From Candidatus Coatesiibacteriota bacterium (GTDB lineage Bacteria; RBG-13-66-14): a DNA stretch of 22,271 nucleotides. Numbering within the stretch: the stretch's first letter is position 1; each line of letters opens with the position of its first letter. The notes under the pieces were generated by a model. That model was given only the letters and a program-made list of their open reading frames with translations, ran no database searches and was not told the origin of the DNA. This document shows positions 14,367-21,045 of this stretch, piece by piece. The stretch lies in NCBI GenBank assembly GCA_014728185.1, contig WJMB01000356.1, positions 1 to 22,271 of the forward strand, written 5' to 3'. Both the position numbers and the translations under genes were made by a program.

Positions 14367-17309
14367 TTACTCGTTAGGTTCATCGTCGTCGCCCTCGTCG
14401 GTGGGCGGCGGCGGTTCGCGTCGGACCTCGGGGAGCAGGGCCTCCTCGGGGGTCGGGGTCTCACCGGTGGGATCGACCGGTTCATCGGATGAGGGTTCTT
14501 CGGTTTCGTCTTCGGCGGGCTCGTCGCCGGCCATTTCGGCCCGGGTCTTGCCCTGGGAGCTCAGGCGGCCGAACTCCTGGTCCCGGAAGATCTCTTCGCC
14601 GTAGTCCCAGAACAGGGGCACGTTGCGCTCCATCCCGCGCACGTAGCCGATGACCTCGCGTTCAAGCTTCATCAGGGCGGCGCGGGCCCAGTCTCCGCCG
14701 GCGCCGCGATTGATCCAGAAAGGTCCCAGCATCTTGAATATCTGGTATAGGCGCTCGCGCCCACCGGGGTAGCTCTCGCAGGGGAAGTTGTAGTTCCCGG
14801 CCAGGTAGCGGCGCAGGTCCAGGGCGAAGCGGATCAGAAAGGGCTCGATGTCGCCGCCGCAGGGACCGTAGAAGTAATCCAGGCCGGGCATCCCGGGGTA
14901 GTCCATCTCGTAGGCCGGCGGAGCCGACCAGGGGAAGTCGGCGGGAACGGATTCCAATTCGGCGGCTTGGGCGGTGTCGGCGGACGCGGCGGGGTCATCG
15001 CGAAAGGCGGCGTCGGGTTCGGCGTCGCTCTCAGCTTCGTCTTCACCGACCGGCCCGGGCGGGGCGGAATCGATCGCGGCCAATTGATCCCGGTACCAGG
15101 CGGCCTCGCCGACGCCCTCCGGCGGCGGCGGGATCGTCGAGTAGACATCGCGCAGGATGACCTTGACGCCGTAGGGTCCGGCGTTGTACATCGCCCCGGC
15201 CAGCTTGAGGCGCAGGATCGTCCCCCAGCGGGTGGTGAAGTCCAGCACGCCGCCGGGCCGGTAGGCGTCCCGACAACGGGGATCGTACTCCCAGCGGCTC
15301 TGCGAGGCCAGCACCAGCTTAAGGTACTGGATGCCCACCTGAAGGTTGAGCTCGTTGATGTAGCGCAGGTCGTAGCGGGTCTCGACGGGCAGGGAGGGGA
15401 AACCGACCCGCACCGGTTCGCCGTCGACGTCGTAGAAGAGCTGGTAGGAGCCCGAGCGCACGGGGTCGCCGGTGAGCTGCATATAGCCGGTGGCCGAGCC
15501 GTGACCGTAGGCGGCGCGGTAGCTGCGCCCCGAGCCCAGCACGTGCATCAGGCCGCACTCCTGATAACTGACGGCCTGGCAGAAGGCGCGGAAGGCCCCG
15601 TCGGCAATGTCGTAGCGGGCGCGGGTGTTGAGCAGCAGCTCGCGCTGATCGGGTTCGAGGAAGCCTGGGTGGGGCTCGCCGTCGGGCCGAGCGGCGTTGA
15701 AACGGGCGGCGAGGTTCGCGAAGCGGTGGTAGAGGCTGCGCCGCGGGTTGTCGGCATCGTAGAAGGGCAGGTTGTCGAAGTCGTCCAGGGTCCACTCGCC
15801 GGGCAGGCCGGGCAGGCTGAAGCGCAGTCCGTTCAGGGCGGCGAAGACCGCCGGTGAGACCACCCGGGAAAGCAGCTCGGCGGGTACGGGTCCCTCGCCC
15901 AGCTCGCCGGCCAGGTTGCCGTAGCGGCGCAGGAAGGCCTCGGCGGCGGGATCGGCGAAGGGGAAGCGTTCGCGGAAGGCCCCCAGCAGGCGGACCAACT
16001 CCTCGTCGAACTGCCCGTCGACATCGCCGCAGGGGGTGAAGCCGACGCCGTCGAGCTCCGCCGCCGTGGTCAGGGCCAGATTGAGCCGTCGCTTGAGGTG
16101 GGTCAGCACGGGGCTGTGGTAGCCCGGGGCGTCGGTCAGACCGGATTGGTGGGCCAGGCAGGGGAAGCCGGGATGGGTCGAGGCGACCTCGGCGGGACCC
16201 AGCACCGGGGTCAGGGCCCGCGGTGGCTTGTAACCATAGAGGGCGCGCCCCTCGGCGTCGGTTAGCTGTTCCAGGCGGAAGGGACCGTCGGGATCGGCGG
16301 CGGTGGGCAGCACGGCCAAGTGGACGGTGTCGTCGGGCCGGCTCCAGTCGACGGTGGAGAAACTGCGTCCCGCCGATTCAACGCGCACCTCGGCCAGGTA
16401 GTCGCCGAAGGGCACGGGGCGGTCGCGGAAGCGCCCCAGGTTGGCCGTGCCGTTCCAGCCGAAGTCATTGGCACCCTCGCGGCCCAGGTAGCGGCGATCA
16501 CCGTAGCTCTCGACGGGCTGGTCGGTGTCGGCGAGGAAGACCAGCTCGCGGCCGTCGTCGAGCTCGTCGTCAAGCCGCCAGACTCGCAGCGTCACTGTGT
16601 CCGTCGGCTCGGGCACCGGGTCCAGATCGTAATGGAGCAGGTAGAGCGGGCGGCCGTCCCGGGCCGGGTCGGGCAGGGGCCGGCAGCGGAAATCGGCCTC
16701 GCGGACGTTGAGCACCAACCGCCCGGCGTTGTCCCAGTAGGGGATGACCTCGTCGCCGAAGCCGCGCTCCCAGAAGTCGTAGATGCGGGCGGTCAGGGGC
16801 ACACCCTCACCGGCGATGTAGAAGGTGTAGCGGTGGCGCTCGATGTCGCGATGCTGGGCCCGGGCCAGCCGGTCGTTGATGACCACGGTGGGGAAGAGCA
16901 CATCGAAGCTCTCCCCCTCGCTGGAGCGGAACTGGGCGTCGGCCAGAGAACCGAAGCGGTAGCGGTAGACCCCGCCCACGGTGACCTTGTAGAGCCTGCC
17001 CCGCTCCAGGGGCAGAGCCGTGGCGACCACGCTGCCGTCGGCAGGGACGTCGAGCTCGAAGGGATCGGACGCCGGACTGGGCATCACCGCCAGCAGCAGA
17101 CCGTAGAAGCCCACCAGGCCGAGGAAGCCCCAGTCGAAGCGCAGGCTGGTGCGCTCACGCGTCCACTGGCGGCCCAGGAAAGCGCTCAGACCACGCAGCG
17201 TGCGCTTGACGAAGCTGTCCCGTTCCCTGTCGCTCAAATCGTCCACAACCCGCTGTTGACCATCTCCATTGACCCATCTTGGGCGGCAAACCCCATCGGC
17301 ATCAGGCAA
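14367..17309 (-). CDS. Membrane-anchored lytic-transglycosylase-like protein with peptidoglycan-binding segment
   Basis: This frame encodes up to 980 residues; the true start is uncertain (TTG 17309, GTG 17246 or TTG 17237; none has a good ribosome site). Residues about 59-77 are the only membrane helix, with the bulk outside. Residues about 80-350 look like beta domains (for example VTLRVWRLDDE and FGWNGTANLG...FGDYLAEVRV, the latter like a FlgD-type hook domain). Residues about 403-450 (LKRRLNLAL...DGVGFTPCGDVDGQFDEELVRLLGAF) resemble a peptidoglycan-binding repeat. Residues about 570-720 carry the lytic transglycosylase pattern: SYQECG with Glu584 as likely catalytic acid, GYMQLTG, NLQVGIQYLKLVL and AMYNAGP. 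The tail is Glu/Pro/Thr-rich. It should cut glycan strands from the periplasmic side. It lies 209 bases after the GYF/TonB-like gene, suggesting cell-wall opening for the same machine. Confidence 0.85.
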   Translation of the reverse strand: MPDADGVCRPRWVNGDGQQRVVDDLSDRERDSFVKRTLRGLSAFLGRQWTRERTSLRFDWGFLGLVGFYGLLLAVMPSPASDPFELDVPADGSVVATALPLERGRLYKVTVGGVYRYRFGSLADAQFRSSEGESFDVLFPTVVINDRLARAQHRDIERHRYTFYIAGEGVPLTARIYDFWERGFGDEVIPYWDNAGRLVLNVREADFRCRPLPDPARDGRPLYLLHYDLDPVPEPTDTVTLRVWRLDDELDDGRELVFLADTDQPVESYGDRRYLGREGANDFGWNGTANLGRFRDRPVPFGDYLAEVRVESAGRSFSTVDWSRPDDTVHLAVLPTAADPDGPFRLEQLTDAEGRALYGYKPPRALTPVLGPAEVASTHPGFPCLAHQSGLTDAPGYHSPVLTHLKRRLNLALTTAAELDGVGFTPCGDVDGQFDEELVRLLGAFRERFPFADPAAEAFLRRYGNLAGELGEGPVPAELLSRVVSPAVFAALNGLRFSLPGLPGEWTLDDFDNLPFYDADNPRRSLYHRFANLAARFNAARPDGEPHPGFLEPDQRELLLNTRARYDIADGAFRAFCQAVSYQECGLMHVLGSGRSYRAAYGHGSATGYMQLTGDPVRSGSYQLFYDVDGEPVRVGFPSLPVETRYDLRYINELNLQVGIQYLKLVLASQSRWEYDPRCRDAYRPGGVLDFTTRWGTILRLKLAGAMYNAGPYGVKVILRDVYSTIPPPPEGVGEAAWYRDQLAAIDSAPPGPVGEDEAESDAEPDAAFRDDPAASADTAQAAELESVPADFPWSAPPAYEMDYPGMPGLDYFYGPCGGDIEPFLIRFALDLRRYLAGNYNFPCESYPGGRERLYQIFKMLGPFWINRGAGGDWARAALMKLEREVIGYVRGMERNVPLFWDYGEEIFRDQEFGRLSSQGKTRAEMAGDEPAEDETEEPSSDEPVDPTGETPTPEEALLPEVRREPPPPTDEGDDDEPNE

Positions 17310-17420
17310 CGGGGCTCAGAATCCAACGGCGACACACAGACATAGAACCATCGCGCCTCCCTCGACGGTCCCACCAGCCACGGTCCAGCGATTCAGGCCC
17401 GATGGCGGCCGCTTTGGCCT

Positions 17421-17455
17421 ACCAGCCACCCGCCCGGTCCGGGCGGGTGGCTGGT
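17421..17455 (-). terminator. Strong hairpin after the GYF/TonB-like gene
   Basis: ACCAGCCACCCGCCC (17421-17435) pairs perfectly with GGGCGGGTGGCTGGT (17441-17455) around GGTCC, and one further T-A pair closes it, 16 bp in all. It lies 63 bases after the stop at 17519. No T-run follows on the minus strand, so it may protect the 3' end or work as a weak or factor-helped terminator rather than a classical one. Confidence 0.6.
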
Positions 17456-17518
17456 ATAACTCGTCGTCGGGTACAGTCCAGCTGACCCCCGCGACAATGC
17501 CGCTCCACCCGGCGGTTA

Positions 17519-18700
17519 TCAGTTGGGCGTCAGCGAGACCGGGTAGCTGACCTTGACCGGACCGTCCTCGATGGGCTGGAAGCGCAGCCCCTGGAGGGAG
17601 CGGATCATGCTGCCGAAGAGGTCGCCGGCCGGCAGCTTGTTGTTCGAGCCGGTGGCGCCGGAGACCGAGCCGTCGGGATTGATGGTGAAGATCAGGGTGA
17701 TCGAGCCCGAGGCGTTGGGATCGCTTTTCAGCAACTCGTTGTAAGTGCCGCGAGCCCCGGAGAGGGCGCTGTTGACCATGGCGGTGACGGTGGTCTTCGA
17801 GCGGTCGCTGTGTCCCGAGCCGGCGCCGGTGATCTGCACATCGCCGGCGACGGCGATGCGCCCGGTGCGCCCCTGCACCTCGGTCTCCTCCTCTTCGATC
17901 TCCGGGGTGTCGGCGTGGCGCTCCTCCTCGACCTCGGCCAGCTCGGCCTCAAGTCCGGCGCGTTCCTCCTCCAGCTTGATCCGCTCGGCCTCGAGGGCCT
18001 CGACGAGTTCGGTGTCACCAGTGGCGCGGGCACGCTCAATCCGCTCATCCAGAGCGACCAGTCGCTCATCGATGGCTTCGAGCCGTTCATCGATGGCCGC
18101 GATCCGCTCTTCGAGATCGGCCCGGGCTCCGATCAATTCGATGGTCAACCAGGTGCCCGCCCCCAGGACGGCGGCGATGATGGCGACGACGACGAAGGTT
18201 TGACGGCGACGGCGTCGACGGACCTCGCTCTCCATCCGCATGATCTCTTCGTTCTCCGACTGCAAGCGCAGGGCCTCGTCATCGAGCTGACGGCGGCGCT
18301 CATCCAGCTCGGCGGCTTCCTCTTTGGTCATCTCGGCCTGCCGGGCCAGCTTCTCGAGCTCCTCACGACGCTCTTCCAACTCCTGTTGCTCTTTGCGAAT
18401 CCGCTCGCGCTCGGCCTTCTGACCCTCGTAGGTCAGGGCGACCAGGGCGCCCGAATCCACCGCGTCGATCCAGTTGTTGAATGAACGGGTTCCCTCCAGC
18501 TTGCGCGACTGATTGAACAGCATGCTCAGGTGGGCCACGTTCTTGGCCTGGACCCAGGCGTTCTGATCGATCTTGCGCAGATAATCGTTGGGGCCGAAGC
18601 GCCGCTCTTCGATCCAGCGCTTGACGGTAGCCGAGGATACCGGACCGTACTGCTTCCCGTCGATTTTTAGATAGAGGATACGTTCGTCTTGGGCGGTCAT
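17519..18700 (-). CDS. GYF-domain / coiled-coil / membrane / TonB-like transducer (AgmX/GltJ-like)
   Basis: This 393-residue protein is the second TonB-like transducer of the window. Residues 8-62 are a GYF_2-type domain (LYLKIDGKQYGPVSSATVKRWI...RRFGPNDYLRK...WVQAKNV). A charged coiled coil spans about 94-160, ending in RRRRRR at the membrane. One helix spans about 168-190. A second coiled coil (about 193-262), now periplasmic, is rich in heptads such as AAIDERLEAIDERLVALDERIERA. Residues about 305-393 are an AgmX/PglI TonB-like C-terminal domain (SGARGTYNELLKSDPNASGSITLIFTINPDGSVSG...PVKVSYPVSL). GYF domains bind proline-rich or regulatory peptides. Myxococcus GltJ (AgmX) has GYF, helix and TonB-like parts but also a zinc ribbon, which is absent here. 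The ATG has GGTGG 6 bases upstream. A good promoter lies before it, so it can be expressed apart from the chemosensory genes. Confidence 0.9.
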   Translation of the reverse strand: MTAQDERILYLKIDGKQYGPVSSATVKRWIEERRFGPNDYLRKIDQNAWVQAKNVAHLSMLFNQSRKLEGTRSFNNWIDAVDSGALVALTYEGQKAERERIRKEQQELEERREELEKLARQAEMTKEEAAELDERRRQLDDEALRLQSENEEIMRMESEVRRRRRRQTFVVVAIIAAVLGAGTWLTIELIGARADLEERIAAIDERLEAIDERLVALDERIERARATGDTELVEALEAERIKLEEERAGLEAELAEVEEERHADTPEIEEEETEVQGRTGRIAVAGDVQITGAGSGHSDRSKTTVTAMVNSALSGARGTYNELLKSDPNASGSITLIFTINPDGSVSGATGSNNKLPAGDLFGSMIRSLQGLRFQPIEDGPVKVSYPVSLTPN

Positions 18701-18765
18701 CTGTCCACCAGCCTTGATCGAGGCGGTTGGTCGAGGTAGCGGGCGCGTGTAACGATGTAGCTATA

Positions 18766-18794
18766 AGTCTAGCCGACCGAAGGGGCTCGGTCAA
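18766..18794 (-). promoter_or_regulatory. Likely sigma70-type promoter of the GYF/TonB-like gene
   Basis: On the minus strand TTGACC (18789-18794) is followed after exactly 17 bases by TAGACT (18766-18771). The -35 matches the TTGACA consensus in 5 of 6 and the -10 matches TATAAT in 4 of 6. Transcription would begin near 18759, giving a leader of about 58 bases before the ATG at 18700. GACCGA and TCGGTC inside the spacer region can pair with each other. Confidence 0.5.
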
Positions 18795-18881
18795 GTTCCG
18801 CCTTTGCCGATACGATACAAGAAAACCGATTCCCTGTGGAAACGGCGAAACAAACACGTTCCTATCGATCTCAATCCAGTG

Positions 18882-19301
18882 TCATCTTCGCAGTGAGCAC
18901 AATCTGCGGTGATCCAACACGGCGATCTCTATGTCATCGTCGCGCCACAGGCGGACGACGGCGGGATGGATCTCTTCGCGAAGCCCCTTCTCCAGCCCAG
19001 AGAGCTTCTCGGCGTCCAGATTCTCCAGATTCCCCGCGTCGTCTGTCAACAGGGCGACGCGGTCCTCACTGGTTCCAACCACAACGGCGTAGTTGAAGTC
19101 CGCGCTATAATCACCCTCGAGCACCAGCGCCGCCAGGGCGCGTCCATCGTGGAGCAGCATACCCACCGCGTCTTCGGCTGGGCTGGGGACGGGATGCAGG
19201 CGGGGTTCGCGCAGGACCTCGACGACACCGGGCACGGGCACCGCCCAGCGGCGCCCGTCCTGGACGAAAACCAGGCAACGTAACCGATGGGCCGGGCTCA
19301 C
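18882..19301 (-). CDS. CheW-like small protein, second of a pair
   Basis: I start this gene at the GTG at 19301, because GGAGGTG (19307-19313) sits 5 bases upstream and the start overlaps the stop of the preceding gene in a GTGA of 4 bases. The frame runs on without a stop to 20090, but that upstream part is a shadow of cheB and of the hairpin element. The product, 139 residues, reads CLVFVQDGRRWAVPVPGVVEVLREPRLHPVPSPAEDAVGMLLHDGRALAALVL, then ADFNYAVVVGTSEDRVALLTDDAGNLENL, which is the order of strands in a CheW-like adaptor domain. It then has a C-terminal helical and acidic tail (SGLEKGLREEIHPAVVRLWRDDD). CheW proteins couple chemoreceptors to CheA at the membrane. The sequence is divergent, with the glycine-rich turns only partly kept. 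Co-translation with the first CheW-like gene suggests a heterodimer or a paired adaptor. Confidence 0.8.
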   Translation of the reverse strand: MSPAHRLRCLVFVQDGRRWAVPVPGVVEVLREPRLHPVPSPAEDAVGMLLHDGRALAALVLEGDYSADFNYAVVVGTSEDRVALLTDDAGNLENLDAEKLSGLEKGLREEIHPAVVRLWRDDDIEIAVLDHRRLCSLRR

Positions 19302-19687
19302 GATGCCACCTCCAGGTCGGCTGATTCTTCGTGGGCGGGGAAGCCGGCGGGATCGAGCAGGATGCTCGGCCCGTCGTCGCGGATCAACACCCCGGCGAAG
19401 AGCGCTTCCGGCAGACGGCTGGCCGTCGTGGGAAAGGGCGTCAAGGCGGTATCGGGCACCTCGAGGATCTCGGAATAACTGTCGACGTAGAGAACGGGAT
19501 CGGCGGGACCACGCAGGTGCAGCAATCCAGCGAAAGTGGCCTTGGGCCGCCGCTTGCCCCGGGTCCCCAGCGCCCACTGCCAGGGATGGAAGCGCGGGCC
19601 GGCCCCGGCCGATTCCTCGATGCGCCGGAGTTCCTCCACGCGCACGGCGTAGGCGATGCCTTCCAGCTCGCAGAGCAGACACTTCAT
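19298..19687 (-). CDS. CheW-like small protein, first of a pair
   Basis: The ATG at 19687 is preferred to the GTG three bases before it, since GAGG (19694-19697) is then spaced 6 bases. The product, 129 residues, begins MKCLLCELEGIAYAVRVEELRRIEESAGA, like the first strands of a CheW domain. It has a shortened middle (LLHLRGPADPVLYVDSYSEILEVP in place of the usual linear strand run) and ends LFAGVLIRDDGPSILLDPAGFPAHEESADLEVAS. The acidic C-terminus is not part of CheW. Six cysteines or glycine signatures that mark canonical CheW are not evident, so this is a distant relative. It lies directly after the long hairpin element, 43 bases downstream of its edge and 246 bases after the cheB stop, and overlaps the next CheW-like gene by 4 bases. 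I infer a coupling role between receptor and CheA. Confidence 0.72.
   Translation of the reverse strand: MKCLLCELEGIAYAVRVEELRRIEESAGAGPRFHPWQWALGTRGKRRPKATFAGLLHLRGPADPVLYVDSYSEILEVPDTALTPFPTTASRLPEALFAGVLIRDDGPSILLDPAGFPAHEESADLEVAS
19307..19313 (-). promoter_or_regulatory. Ribosome binding site that fixes the GTG start of the second CheW-like gene
   Basis: GGAGGTG on the minus strand is 5 bases upstream of the GTG at 19301. Together with the 4-base GTGA overlap it shows that the short CheW-like frame, not the 402-codon frame, is the real gene. Confidence 0.8.
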
Positions 19688-19732
19688 CACTCACCTCGAC
19701 ATGACGTGGGCACACAAGCCGGTGATTCCCGC

Positions 19733-19920
19733 GCGAGACCTTTGCCGAACAGCGGGAAACCAAGCCCCCGGTCCGGCCCGGCTTTGGCACGTTTCTTGCG
19801 GAAACGCCGCGGCAGCCCGGCGACCGGCCACCCCGCCCTGCTGCAAGAAACGTGCCAAAGCCGGGCTCGGGTTGGAGTCGAACGTGGTCGGAGACCAGGT
19901 CGGTTCGGCAAAGGTCTCGC
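19733..19920. repeat. Long hairpin repeat element, copy 2
   Basis: Outer stem: GCGAGACCTTTGCCGAAC (19733-19750) with its complement at 19903-19920, 18 bp perfect. Inner stem: 19776-19799 with 19843-19866, 24 bp perfect, with the same core TTGGCACGTTTCTTGC as copy 1. The enclosed loop is again 43 bases, again starts GGAA and ends CGCCCTGCT. Outer stems of the two copies are alike (GACCT..GC..AAC) and differ at four positions in each arm in a way that keeps every pair. The element lies 15 bases after the cheB stop, a placement like that of copy 1. Confidence 0.93.
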
Positions 19921-19935
19921 CGGGCGGTCGTGGCG

Positions 19936-21039
19936 CTAGACGTTCCCAGCCAGTTCGCAGAGCCGGTGAAAGAGGTGGGGCAGCCCTGCGGCGGGCACGC
20001 TGACGGCGTTGACACCGGCATCGAGCACGGCCTTGGGCATACCGTAGACCACGGAGCTGGCCTCGTCCTGGACGTAGACCCGGCCGCCACGCTCGGCGAG
20101 GTGTTTCATTCCGGCGGCGCCGTCGTCACCCATCCCGGAGAGGATTATCCCGGCGGCGTGGGTGCTGTAAACGCGGGCGGCGCTTTCGATCAGCACACTG
20201 GCCGAGGGCAGGTGACCGGAGACGGGTTCGCCGGTGCGCAGGCGGAAGCGGCGACGCTCGTCGACGACCAGGTGGGAGCGCGGGGCGGCCAGATAGACCC
20301 GACCGGGGAGAACGGCCTCGCCCTCCTCGGCCCGTTTGACCGGCAGTGGACAGACCCGGTCGAAGATCGCCACCAGCTCGTTGAAGAACGAGGGGGTGAT
20401 GTGCTGGACGATGGCCAGAGGCAGGGGGAAGTCCGGCGCCAGCAGGGCCAGCAGGCGGCGCAAGACGGCGGGCCCGCCGGTCGAGGAGCCCAGGGCGACG
20501 AACCGCAGTACGGGTTCGGCGGACTCCGGAAGGGTTTCGCTCCGCCGTCGTGGGCGTCGCTGGGTGGTTGATTTGACAGCAGAGGCGGAGGTTCGGCGGT
20601 GGTCCTCCTCGCCGAGGCGGGCGTTGCGCACTGGACGGATGCGTGAGGCCAGCAGCAGCTTACCGATCAGCTCCTCGGTGATCAGGTGCAGGTCCAGGGA
20701 GACGCTGCGCTCGGGCTTGAGGACGCAGTCGATGGCCCCCAGGCTCAGGGCCTCCACGGTATAGGCGGCGCCCTTCTCGGTGTAGGAGGAGACCATCACG
20801 ATGGGTACCGGGTCGGTGTTCATCAACCGGCGGACAGCCTCGATGCCGTCCATCCGCGGCATCATCACGTCCATGGTCACCACGTCGGGGCGCAGCTCTC
20901 GGACCTTGGCCACGGCTTCGTTGCCGTCGGCGGCGAAACCGGCCACCTCGAGGCGCGGGTCCGTAGTCACGATGCGGGCCAGGGAGCGGCGGACGAAGGC
21001 GGAGTCGTCGACGATGAGCACCCGGATCGTGTTCGGCAT
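19936..21039 (-). CDS. cheB: CheB, receiver-controlled protein-glutamate methylesterase/deamidase
   Basis: At 367 residues this has the normal CheB length and order. Residues 1-125 are a receiver domain with Asp11/Asp12 for metal, Asp57 in VVTMDVMMPRMDG as phospho-acceptor, Ser84-Ser85 in the Thr/Ser position and Lys109. A basic linker of about 45 residues (rich in Arg, Ser and Thr) follows. The methylesterase domain, about 178-360, keeps the catalytic triad: Ser186 in GSSTGGP, His213 in VQHITPSFF and Asp306 in GMGDDGAAG. It removes methyl groups from chemoreceptor glutamates and so resets adaptation when phosphorylated by CheA. The start lies 6 bases after the cheA stop, so the two are coupled. 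No CheR or receptor is in the window; they may be beyond the right edge. Function is firmly supported. Confidence 0.96.
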   Translation of the reverse strand: MPNTIRVLIVDDSAFVRRSLARIVTTDPRLEVAGFAADGNEAVAKVRELRPDVVTMDVMMPRMDGIEAVRRLMNTDPVPIVMVSSYTEKGAAYTVEALSLGAIDCVLKPERSVSLDLHLITEELIGKLLLASRIRPVRNARLGEEDHRRTSASAVKSTTQRRPRRRSETLPESAEPVLRFVALGSSTGGPAVLRRLLALLAPDFPLPLAIVQHITPSFFNELVAIFDRVCPLPVKRAEEGEAVLPGRVYLAAPRSHLVVDERRRFRLRTGEPVSGHLPSASVLIESAARVYSTHAAGIILSGMGDDGAAGMKHLAERGGRVYVQDEASSVVYGMPKAVLDAGVNAVSVPAAGLPHLFHRLCELAGNV

Positions 21040-21045
21040 GGGTCG

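Noticed and set aside
16320..17345. 341-codon + strand frame opposite the transglycosylase gene
   Set aside because: Val/Gly/Glu-rich antisense shadow; the minus-strand frame carries the SLT motifs.
19302..20090. Upstream extension of the second CheW-like frame
   Set aside because: This part overlaps cheB, the hairpin element and the first CheW-like gene out of frame; a strong ribosome site and GTGA overlap fix the start at 19301.
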